64,000 nt of DNA, taken from NCBI RefSeq assembly GCF_042654525.1, contig NZ_JBHSGP010000008.1, positions 124,001 to 188,000 of the forward strand, in the 5' to 3' direction. A program made the position numbers and the translations under genes. Source of the DNA: Geojedonia litorea. Its GTDB lineage: Bacteria > Bacteroidota > Bacteroidia > Flavobacteriales > Flavobacteriaceae. The notes under the pieces are model-generated. The model worked only from the letters and a program-made list of their open reading frames with translations. It searched no databases and was not told the origin of the DNA. This document shows positions 23,678 to 30,381 of the stretch, one piece after another. Each line of letters opens with the position of its first letter. The stretch's first letter is position 1.

Positions 23678-23890
23678 ATGGAAACATTAAAATTTAAAAC
23701 AAATATTAAATGTAGTGGATGTATTTCAAAAGCAACACCAACTCTGGATGAAAAATTAGGAAAAGGAAATTGGGAAGTAGATCTTTTTACTCTTAAAAAA
23801 ACATTAACTGTGTCATCAAGCGAATTAGATGAAAATGAGATTATTTCAATAGTCAACGAAGCAGGTTATACCGCAGAAAAAATATCATAA
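23678..23890 (+). CDS. Small HMA copper-chaperone-like protein
   Basis: 70 residues, a stand-alone HMA domain: METLKFKTNIKCSGCISKAT has an intact CxxC (Cys12, Cys15), followed by NWEVDLFTLKKTLTVSS and the end IVNEAGYTAEKIS. It probably binds Cu+ in the cytosol and passes it to CopA or to the HMA domains of the AraC-type regulators. Separate gene with its own shared-type promoter. Flavobacterial proteins of this kind often use KCxxCI; normal length. Confidence 0.88.
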   Translation: METLKFKTNIKCSGCISKATPTLDEKLGKGNWEVDLFTLKKTLTVSSSELDENEIISIVNEAGYTAEKIS

Positions 23891-23959
23891 TCAAGAAGCA
23901 AAAAAAATAGGTCGTGTTTCAATTTCTTAATCTAGATTAATTTTTTTGAAATCTACATA

Positions 23960-23973
23960 TTGCAAATTTGCAA
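23960..23973. promoter_or_regulatory. 14-bp palindrome TTGCAAATTTGCAA
   Basis: Perfect palindrome 37 bp before the ATG of the beta-barrel gene at 24010. It may be an operator or part of the promoter; it contains TGCAA as in the shared promoter motif, but not with the same spacing. Confidence 0.4.
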
Positions 23974-24009
23974 CATCAATTAAAACGAACAGTAATCAAT
24001 AAAAAAATT

Positions 24010-24690
24010 ATGAAAAGAAGTCATATTAAAATTAATGCAGTGATCTTATTCTTAACCTTATTAAGTGGATTGCAATCTATTTCTGCCCAAAGCACCGAAT
24101 ATGGGGTTAAAGCAGGATACAATTTATCAAATTTATCGACCGAATTTGGCCAAGTGAATAATCAGTCAGGATTCCATGTAGGAGGTTTAGTTGAATTTAA
24201 AGTTTCGAATAAATTTTCGATTCAACCTGAATTAGTATACAGTTTGGAAGGTGGGAAGTTTAGACTAAACTATTCTGAAAGTAGTAGCGAAGGTGATTTT
24301 GAACTTAGGGCAAAAGAAGACGTAAAACTTGGGTTTATTAATCTACCTGTATCCGCAAAATATTATGTCATAGACAAGTTTAGTTTAGAAGTAGGTCCAC
24401 AACTTGGGTATGTTGTAAGCGCAAAAAGTGAATACGATTACTACATCGATGAAGATGGTGAAATCACAAGTGATGCCGGAAAACAAAACATTAAAGATGA
24501 TATAAAATCATTCAACTTTAGTTTAAACTTCGGTTTAGGATATGAGCTTAAAAATAAAATGTTTTTTCAAGCGCGATATAATTTAGGTCTTACGGATTTA
24601 GATGATTCTAATGATTCATCAGAGGATGGGAATTATTTGGGAAAAATAAAAAGTAAAGGCGTATTATTCTCCATTGGATATAAGTTTTAG
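24010..24690 (+). CDS. Outer membrane beta-barrel protein
   Basis: 226 residues from ATG 24010 (an in-frame ATG at 23968 lies in the leader). Signal peptide (core AVILFLTLLSGLQSISAQS), then the PorT/OmpX-like small barrel: YGVKAGYNLSNLSTEFGQ, VGGLVEFKVSNKFSIQPELV, INLPVSAKYYVIDKFSLEVG with GPQLGYVVSAKSEY, and the C-terminal aromatic strand GVLFSIGYKF. This is the beta-barrel family PF13568 (outer membrane protein, 8-10 strands). Function unknown; it follows the HMA-2 gene by 120 bp and ends in a terminator, so it may be a separate unit in the metal island. Confidence 0.85.
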   Translation: MKRSHIKINAVILFLTLLSGLQSISAQSTEYGVKAGYNLSNLSTEFGQVNNQSGFHVGGLVEFKVSNKFSIQPELVYSLEGGKFRLNYSESSSEGDFELRAKEDVKLGFINLPVSAKYYVIDKFSLEVGPQLGYVVSAKSEYDYYIDEDGEITSDAGKQNIKDDIKSFNFSLNFGLGYELKNKMFFQARYNLGLTDLDDSNDSSEDGNYLGKIKSKGVLFSIGYKF

Positions 24691-24712
24691 TTGTTAATTA
24701 GTTAGTTAGTTT

Positions 24713-24764
24713 TAACACGCTGAATGCTTCTTATTTAAAGAATGTGTTTGGCGTGTTATTTTTA
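24713..24764 (+). terminator. Long hairpin terminator
   Basis: TAACACGC (24713-24720) pairs with GCGTGTTA (24751-24758), followed by TTTTTTA. The 30-nt loop holds a second weak pairing. It ends the beta-barrel gene. Confidence 0.7.
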
Positions 24765-24854
24765 ATATATTTAAAATACCTATTTCCAATGGAGTAGTTT
24801 GAAATTGTGATTTATAAAAAAGAATTTACCTATGTTAATTTTAAGATATAAACT

Positions 24855-25679
24855 ATGCAAGTTAAAAGTTTAGGTTCAACACCGTTTGACGTTATTGTGG
24901 ATTGCTTTTTTGTTTCCTTTGATAACTATTTTGTAAAGTTTCCAAATGACAAAGCCCTCTTTAAAAACCGCTGGGAGATGGCAAAGGTGAACTACGATCT
25001 TTCCTTTGGTATGTTCGACAACGATACGTTAGTCGGATTCATTCTTCACGGAATAGATTATAGAGAGCATGATTTAATAGCCTTTAATTTAGCCACTGGT
25101 GTTATACCTCAATACAGAGGAAAAAAAATAACACAACAAATTTATGAGGTGGCCTTGCCAAAGCTTAAACAATTTGGAGTTACCAAATGTAAATTAGAGG
25201 TCATTCAAGAAAACACGTTCGCTATTCGTGCTTATAAGAGCATTGGATATACTGTTGTTAGAGGTTTTAATTGCTTTAGTGGGGAGATTAATATTACTAA
25301 TGAGCCACCTTATGAATTGAAAGAAGTAAATATCCACGATTATAAAATTAATCCTGTAGTGAATCAGAGTTTGTATTCATACGAAAATCAAATAGGAACA
25401 CTAAGTCGCGGACCATTTAAATGCTTTCAAATTGTGCATCATCATCAGATGGAGTCGGTATTCATAATAAATGTTGAGAATGGCTATATTGCACAGTTAG
25501 ACGTATTATTAGAACAGCAGGGTACTTGGGAGCGATTGTTTTCAGCATTAAAAAATATTTCGAGTACGGTAAAAATTAATAATGTTGACGATCAATTGAC
25601 TGCTAAAATTGAGAAAGTCAAAGCATTTGGATTGATTAACACAATCAATCAATTTGAAATGGAGTTGATAATGATATAG
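24855..25679 (+). CDS. GNAT family N-acetyltransferase
   Basis: 274 residues. The N-terminal half is a GNAT domain: beta-4 FNLATGVIPQYRGKKITQQI holds the acetyl-CoA pyrophosphate loop (QYRGKK), followed by LEVIQENTFAIRAYKSIGYTVVRGF, the usual motif B. The C-terminal half (from about residue 150) is a second, weaker domain with HHHQMESVFIINVENGYIAQ, probably a degenerate GNAT repeat. The substrate is unknown. It lies between the beta-barrel terminator and the DUF1203 promoter and has its own short leader, so it is monocistronic. Confidence 0.85.
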   Translation: MQVKSLGSTPFDVIVDCFFVSFDNYFVKFPNDKALFKNRWEMAKVNYDLSFGMFDNDTLVGFILHGIDYREHDLIAFNLATGVIPQYRGKKITQQIYEVALPKLKQFGVTKCKLEVIQENTFAIRAYKSIGYTVVRGFNCFSGEINITNEPPYELKEVNIHDYKINPVVNQSLYSYENQIGTLSRGPFKCFQIVHHHQMESVFIINVENGYIAQLDVLLEQQGTWERLFSALKNISSTVKINNVDDQLTAKIEKVKAFGLINTINQFEMELIMI

Positions 25680-25727
25680 TTAAAGTATTTCGATTAGAAT
25701 TATTTTTAGTTGATAATTCTGGATTAA

Positions 25728-25788
25728 AATTATAGAACTATTAGGTGCAATAGTACAATATAATTATTAGGCCGAATCTCTATTTTTG
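25728..25788 (+). promoter_or_regulatory. Shared metal promoter/operator, site 5 (DUF1203-DoxX)
   Basis: AATTATAGAAC at 25728, tandem 8-mers GTGCAATA and GTACAATA (25745-25760), exactly 20 nt, perfect -7 box TATTTTTG (25781-25788). Almost identical to site 3 in its first 20 bases. The leader to the ATG at 25933 is long (about 140 nt), unlike the other four sites. Confidence 0.68.
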
Positions 25789-25932
25789 AGATGAATTCAT
25801 TCTATTGCAATTAGAAATAGTAGGATTCCCGAAGTGATAGTTTACTTATTGACAGAGGGTTGAGAGTGGAGAGATGTAATGCCACCAAATTTCGCAAATG
25901 ATATTTTAATAATTAACTAAATCTAAACCAAA

Positions 25933-26400
25933 ATGAGATTCATTATCAAAGCTTTAAATCATCTTGAGTTTGTTCAATTATTTGAGAAATCGGATATGGA
26001 ATTGGGAAGCCTGGGCGCTAAACGAATGTTTGTTGATGAAAAACCCGGATACCCGTGTCGAGTAAGCCTAGAAGATGCTGAAATTGGGGAAGAGGTAATT
26101 TTAGTGTCATATGAATTTCATAAAGCAAATTCTCCATATAAAGCAGTAGGTCCTATTTTTGTTCGTAAAGGTCTTGAAACTAAAGTGCTTCGCTATAATG
26201 AAATTCCAACGATGCTGAAGCATAGACTGTTGTCATTTAGAGGTTACAATAAAGATGGTATTATGAAGGTCGCGAAAACCGAAAATGGAATAGATTCACA
26301 AACTATAATTGAACAAATTTTTGATAATCCACTTATTGAATACATTCATATTCATAATGCTAGTCCTGGTTGTTATAATTGTGAAGTAAGAAGGGTATAG
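25933..26400 (+). CDS. DUF1203 domain protein
   Basis: 155 residues of the DUF1203 family (PF06718): MRFIIKALNHLEFVQLFEKS at the start, PGYPCRVSLEDAEIGEEVILVSYEF (read in two parts), and a conserved C-terminal HNASPGCYNCEVRRV, where the two Cys (C-x-x-C in GCYNCE) plus Cys42 of YPCR could bind a metal or form a disulfide. Function unknown. It is the first gene of a pair with the DoxX-like gene 48 bp downstream, and it sits behind one of the five shared metal promoters, which for the first time gives this family a possible link to copper stress (inference). Confidence 0.8.
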   Translation: MRFIIKALNHLEFVQLFEKSDMELGSLGAKRMFVDEKPGYPCRVSLEDAEIGEEVILVSYEFHKANSPYKAVGPIFVRKGLETKVLRYNEIPTMLKHRLLSFRGYNKDGIMKVAKTENGIDSQTIIEQIFDNPLIEYIHIHNASPGCYNCEVRRV

Positions 26401-26448
26401 AATTAAAATGAAATTTTAAAAATAATATTAACCAATTAGCTAGAAAAA

Positions 26449-26901
26449 ATGAAACCATTAATTGTTTTACTAGCGGCTTCACTGCTTATTTTCATTGCTT
26501 TAAAGTTAATTAAAGGGACTAAAAAACATTCTCAATCAGCCAGAATAGGTATGTCAGTAATGCTCATTTTCACGGCATTAGGGCACTTTTTGTATACCGA
26601 TGGTATGGCCATGATGATTCCAGATGGAATTCCTTACAAAATAGAACTCGTTTACATCACGGGAGTATTAGAAATATTTGGAGCGATTGGGCTTCAAATA
26701 CCAGCCTTCAGAAAAGTGACAGCATGGCTATTGATTATTTTTTTTATTCTCATGCTTCCTGCCAATATCAACGCCTCAATACAACACTTAAATTATCAAA
26801 CAGGAATTTTTGATGGTCATGGTTTAGATTATTTATGGTTTAGAATTCCGCTACAATTGCTGTTTATTGGGTGGGTCTATTGTAGTGCTATTAAAAAATA
26901 A
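26449..26901 (+). CDS. DoxX-like membrane protein
   Basis: 150 residues with four predicted helices: LIVLLAASLLIFIALKLI, IGMSVMLIFTALGHFLYT, VYITGVLEIFGAIGLQIP and VTAWLLIIFFILMLPANI, plus a C-terminal segment PLQLLFIGWVYCSAI. GHFLYTDGMAMMIP is typical of the DoxX-like family. Probably the inner-membrane partner in redox or thiol stress; the exact role is unknown. It lies 48 bp after DUF1203 and likely shares its transcript. Confidence 0.82.
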   Translation: MKPLIVLLAASLLIFIALKLIKGTKKHSQSARIGMSVMLIFTALGHFLYTDGMAMMIPDGIPYKIELVYITGVLEIFGAIGLQIPAFRKVTAWLLIIFFILMLPANINASIQHLNYQTGIFDGHGLDYLWFRIPLQLLFIGWVYCSAIKK

Positions 26902-27038
26902 GGGTGCTATGAAAATTATATTAAAAGTGAAATGAAAGCTGCCCACAACATAGATATTCTTAGTTATTCTTGCGAAAGTGTTGATAGGAAAAAAAGAAAT
27001 ATAATAAGCTCAAAGGTAAATATTTAAATACTATAGAT

Positions 27039-28451
27039 ATGAAAACAGATATTCAAAACCAAATGTTTAAAGAAGTAAAGGATAAGACTGTTTTTTATAG
27101 GGCACAACAATATGCTTTTGAGTATATAGATGAAGTTCTTAACAGAAACGTGTTTCCTTCTCAAGAAGCATTAGATAATCTATCAATTTTTGATGAAGAT
27201 TTACCTTCAAAATCAACTAATGCAGAAGTGGTATTGAGTCAATTAAATGCCTATGGTAGACCAGCAACAGTTGCCACACTTGGAGGAAGGTATTTTGGTT
27301 TTGTTACAGGAAGCGCATTGCCAGTTGGTTTGGCCTCAAAACATTTGGCAACGTATTGGGATCAAGCTCCAGCAATGCAAGTATTGTCTCCTATTGGCTC
27401 TAAATTAGAAACTGTTGTAGAGAAATGGTTGGTTGATTTATTTAATCTTCCTAAAGGAACTTGTGCTGGATTTGTAAGTGGTACTTCTTCAGCTAACTTA
27501 TGTGGTTTAGCAGCTGCACGTTATAGGATTTTAAAACGTCAAAATTGGGATATTAATAAACAAGGATTATATAATGCGCCCAAAATAAGAATTGTGACGG
27601 GTAAACAAGCACATTCAACCGTTTTAAAGGCTATAAGTATACTTGGTTTGGGTCACGATACAATTGAGTGGGTAGAGGTTGATAACCAAGGTAGAATTAG
27701 AGCCAATGATATTCCTGAATTAGATAGTAATACGATATTAATTTTGCAAGCAGGAAATGTAAATAGTGGAGCTTTTGATGATTTTGCCACAATTTGTGAC
27801 AAAGCTCAAACAGCAGGAGCATGGGTGCATATTGATGGCGCTTTTGGGTTGTGGGCCGCAACCGTTAGCAAATTAAAACATCTTACTAATGGGATAGAAA
27901 ATGCTAATTCTTGGGCGGTTGACGGTCATAAAACATTAAACACGCCTTATGATTGTGGTATTGTTATGTGTAACGATAGTGAAGCTCTGACAGCAGCACT
28001 ACATATGGCAGGAAGTTATATTGTTCAAAGTACCCAGCGTGACGGAATGTTTTATACGCCCGAAATGTCCAGAAGAGCAAGAGTCATCGAATTATGGGCT
28101 ATTCTTAAATATTTAGGTAAACAGGGGATAGATGATATGATTTTGAATATGCACAAAAGGGCGAAACAATTTGCTGCCGAACTAAAAACGATCGAGGGTT
28201 TTACGGTTGAAAATGATGTGGTTTTTAATCAGGTAATAGTCAGAGGTGATACAGATGCTATTACGGAAAGCGTTTTAAAGAATGTACAGGAATTAAGAAC
28301 ATGTTGGGCGGGTGGTTCTGTTTGGTTTACTACTAAAGTAATCCGGGTAAGTGTATGTTCGTGGGCAACAACAGCTGAAGATATTACACGTTCGGTTAAT
28401 TCTTTTGAATTGGCTATTAAGATGTGTGACTTAAATAGTGCTAACACATAA
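27039..28451 (+). CDS. PLP-dependent decarboxylase family protein
   Basis: 470 residues of the group II pyridoxal-decarboxylase fold. FVSGTSSANLCGLAAARYRI is the cofactor phosphate region, KQAHSTVLKAISILG the stacking His, HIDGAFGLWAA the Asp that pairs with the pyridine nitrogen, and SWAVDGHKTLNTPYDCGIV contains the lysine that forms the Schiff base. Flavobacterial members are annotated as aspartate aminotransferase family or pyridoxal-dependent decarboxylase; substrate (glutamate, aspartate, aromatic) not deducible. It forms a likely operon with the DinB protein that starts 10 bp after its stop. Confidence 0.85.
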   Translation: MKTDIQNQMFKEVKDKTVFYRAQQYAFEYIDEVLNRNVFPSQEALDNLSIFDEDLPSKSTNAEVVLSQLNAYGRPATVATLGGRYFGFVTGSALPVGLASKHLATYWDQAPAMQVLSPIGSKLETVVEKWLVDLFNLPKGTCAGFVSGTSSANLCGLAAARYRILKRQNWDINKQGLYNAPKIRIVTGKQAHSTVLKAISILGLGHDTIEWVEVDNQGRIRANDIPELDSNTILILQAGNVNSGAFDDFATICDKAQTAGAWVHIDGAFGLWAATVSKLKHLTNGIENANSWAVDGHKTLNTPYDCGIVMCNDSEALTAALHMAGSYIVQSTQRDGMFYTPEMSRRARVIELWAILKYLGKQGIDDMILNMHKRAKQFAAELKTIEGFTVENDVVFNQVIVRGDTDAITESVLKNVQELRTCWAGGSVWFTTKVIRVSVCSWATTAEDITRSVNSFELAIKMCDLNSANT

Positions 28452-28461
28452 ACAAAAAGAA

Positions 28462-29019
28462 ATGAGAATACATGCAGACAAATTGATATTAGAGTTAATA
28501 GAATTAACCTATCAAAATATCGAAAACGTGAAACTAATGCTTCAAAACACCATGGAAGAATTAAATTGGCGTATAGAATCAAATCGATGGACTGCTTTAG
28601 AGGGCATAGCGCATTTAAACTTGTTCAATAATTTTTATTTACATGAATTAAAGTATGGTATTAACAAACGTTTAAAGCCTGCAAATCCAATTTTTGAAAC
28701 GGGTATGATAGGAAATTACTACGTGAACTTACTCCAATCGACTAAATTTAAAATAGAAATACCAAAAACCATGAATCCCAAGGGAAATATTTTGAGTAAA
28801 AAAATTTTAGAGGAATTTATTATGGATCAGTATGAGATTATTTGGTTATTGGAAGATGCAAATAGAGTAAACTTAAATAAAACAAAAACGGCCGTCAGTT
28901 TCTCAAGGTGTATTAAATTTAAACTAGGAGATACCTTTAGATTCTTGGTGTATTATAATGAGAAATACACTCGTCGAGCGTTAAGAATATTAGATTCTAA
29001 AAAATGTGAAGCCGCGTAA
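28462..29019 (+). CDS. DinB-like four-helix protein
   Basis: 185 residues from ATG 28462; a GTG at 28438 would overlap the previous gene. The helical layout fits the DinB superfamily: ENVKLMLQNTMEELNWRIES, RWTALEGIAHLNLFNNFYLHELKY (with the first His), and near the end SFSRCIKFKLGDTFRFLVYYNEKYTRRALR. In active DinB enzymes three His bind a metal; here only some of them are evident, and the HxxxH near the C-terminus is replaced (YYNEKYTRRA), so metal binding is doubtful. Role unknown; members include thiol transferases. Confidence 0.7.
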   Translation: MRIHADKLILELIELTYQNIENVKLMLQNTMEELNWRIESNRWTALEGIAHLNLFNNFYLHELKYGINKRLKPANPIFETGMIGNYYVNLLQSTKFKIEIPKTMNPKGNILSKKILEEFIMDQYEIIWLLEDANRVNLNKTKTAVSFSRCIKFKLGDTFRFLVYYNEKYTRRALRILDSKKCEAA

Positions 29020-29098
29020 AACATAAATCTGTAATATAATTATGGTCCTTCAACACAAAATTGAGAAACGAGTAGGACATAAACGCTAATAACGAAAC

Positions 29099-29512
29099 AT
29101 GAACGAAACAGAAAAATTATTCGAATCTAAAGGTATTCGTATTACAGCAATGCGCTTGCTAATTTATAAGTTCCTTGCTGAAAAAGAGGTTGCAGTAGCC
29201 TTGACAGATATTGAAAATGCTTTTCATAAAGCAGATAGAACCACATTGTACAGAACCATAAAAACTTTTGAAGACAAAGTAATTGTCCATCAAATCAATG
29301 ATGGTACAGGGATAACTAAATATGCACTTTGCGAAGAAGGCTGTAAATGTGATATTAAAACCGATTTGCATTTACATTTTCATTGTACTAATTGTAACGA
29401 GACCGTGTGTTTAACTGATCATAAAATTCCTCAAATAAAAGTGCCAGATGGTTATGTTTCAGAAAACGTTAACTTGGTGGTGAAAGGAATTTGTGATAAA
29501 TGTAGTAGTTGA
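29099..29512 (+). CDS. Fur family transcriptional regulator
   Basis: 137 residues. N-terminal winged helix (GIRITAMRLLIYKFLAEKEV, recognition helix in ADRTTLYRTIKTFEDK), C-terminal dimer domain with HLHFHCTNCNETVCL and the last GICDKCSS, giving two CxxC pairs for a structural zinc site and a His-rich sensor site (DLHLHFH). Metal specificity (Zn, Fe, peroxide) cannot be set by eye; Zur-like is favoured because the next genes are heavy-metal genes. It begins a tightly spaced set: the MerTP-like gene starts 57 bp later, preceded by direct repeats that could be its operator. Confidence 0.85.
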   Translation: MNETEKLFESKGIRITAMRLLIYKFLAEKEVAVALTDIENAFHKADRTTLYRTIKTFEDKVIVHQINDGTGITKYALCEEGCKCDIKTDLHLHFHCTNCNETVCLTDHKIPQIKVPDGYVSENVNLVVKGICDKCSS

Positions 29513-29524
29513 AAATGCACTTCC

Positions 29525-29548
29525 ATTGCATTTCATTTTATTGCATTT
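29525..29548. promoter_or_regulatory. Direct repeats ATTGCATTT
   Basis: ATTGCATTT occurs at 29525-29533 and 29540-29548 (15-bp period), with a related ATGCACTTCC just before, between the Fur-family gene and the MerTP-like gene. A TTTTG follows (29547-29551), which may be part of a -7 box. Possible operator of the Fur-type regulator. Confidence 0.45.
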
Positions 29549-29568
29549 TTGTATAAAACTAATAAATA

Positions 29569-30162
29569 ATGAAAAATAAGATTATAGGCATAAGTATGTT
29601 CTCTGCTATCACTGCGTCATTATGTTGCATTACACCTGTATTGGCATTAGTGGCTGGTACCAGTGGTATGGCTTCTACCTTTTCTTGGATAGAGCCTTTT
29701 AGACCATATCTAATTGGACTAACAATTTTCATTCTAGGAGTTGCATGGTATCAAAAGCTAAAGCCGTCTAAAGCAATTGACTGTGAATGTGAAACAGACG
29801 ACAAAACAAAATTCATTCAATCCAAAAGATTTTTAGGAATTGTAACGGTATTTGCACTTGTGATGCTGGCTTTTCCATACTATTCAAAAGTTTTTTACCC
29901 TAGCACTGAAAAACAATTAGTTATAGTTGACAAATCAGATGTGAAGTCGATTGAGTTTAAAATAGAAGGAATGACATGTTCAAGTTGCGAAGCGCATGTG
30001 AATCACGAAATTAATAAACTTAATGGTATTGTAGATTCAAAAGCTTCTTATGAAAACGGAAATGCCATTGTTGAGTTTGACAAAACCAAAACCAACGCCA
30101 CAGAAATTGAAAAAGCAATTAAGGCCACGGGTTATAAAATAATCAACAAAATAGAACATTAA
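29569..30162 (+). CDS. MerT-MerP fusion (mercuric transport protein MerTP-like)
   Basis: 197 residues. The MerT part has three membrane segments; the first carries the Cys pair of SLCCITPVLALVAG, and a C-x-C (IDCECE) lies in the loop after the second. Residues about 125-197 are a fused HMA (MerP-like) domain with GMTCSSCEAHVNHEI. MerTP proteins bring Hg2+ into the cell for reduction, but no merA or merR is in this window. Here the gene is followed by a GDCCVxC protein and a Zn/Cd-type ATPase and preceded by a Fur-family regulator, so another metal, or binding at the membrane followed by ATP-driven export, is possible. Confidence 0.85.
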   Translation: MKNKIIGISMFSAITASLCCITPVLALVAGTSGMASTFSWIEPFRPYLIGLTIFILGVAWYQKLKPSKAIDCECETDDKTKFIQSKRFLGIVTVFALVMLAFPYYSKVFYPSTEKQLVIVDKSDVKSIEFKIEGMTCSSCEAHVNHEINKLNGIVDSKASYENGNAIVEFDKTKTNATEIEKAIKATGYKIINKIEH

Positions 30163-30368
30163 TGGAAGTTCAATTAAAATCAGAAATCACCTGTTCGAAC
30201 TGCGGACACAAAAAAGTTGAAGAGATGCCAACAAATGCTTGTCAATTTTTCTATGAATGTGAGAAGTGCAAAACGGTTTTGAAACCAAATGAAGGTGATT
30301 GTTGTGTGTATTGCTCTTATGGTACAGTGCCTTGTCCACCCATCCAGCAAAGCAAAAGCTGTTGTTAA
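30162..30368 (+). CDS. GDCCVxC-type Cys-rich stress protein
   Basis: 68 residues with 12 Cys: ITCSNCGHKKVEEMP, FFYECEKCKTVLKP, then the family signature GDCCVYCSYGTVPCPPIQ and a final KSCC. The first CxxC pairs look like a zinc ribbon; the rest can hold soft metals. These proteins are annotated as GDCCVxC domain stress response proteins and often lie beside MerTP. The ATG overlaps the stop of the preceding gene (TAATG), so the two are translationally coupled. Confidence 0.88.
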   Translation: MEVQLKSEITCSNCGHKKVEEMPTNACQFFYECEKCKTVLKPNEGDCCVYCSYGTVPCPPIQQSKSCC

Positions 30369-30381
30369 TCTGCCTAGATTA

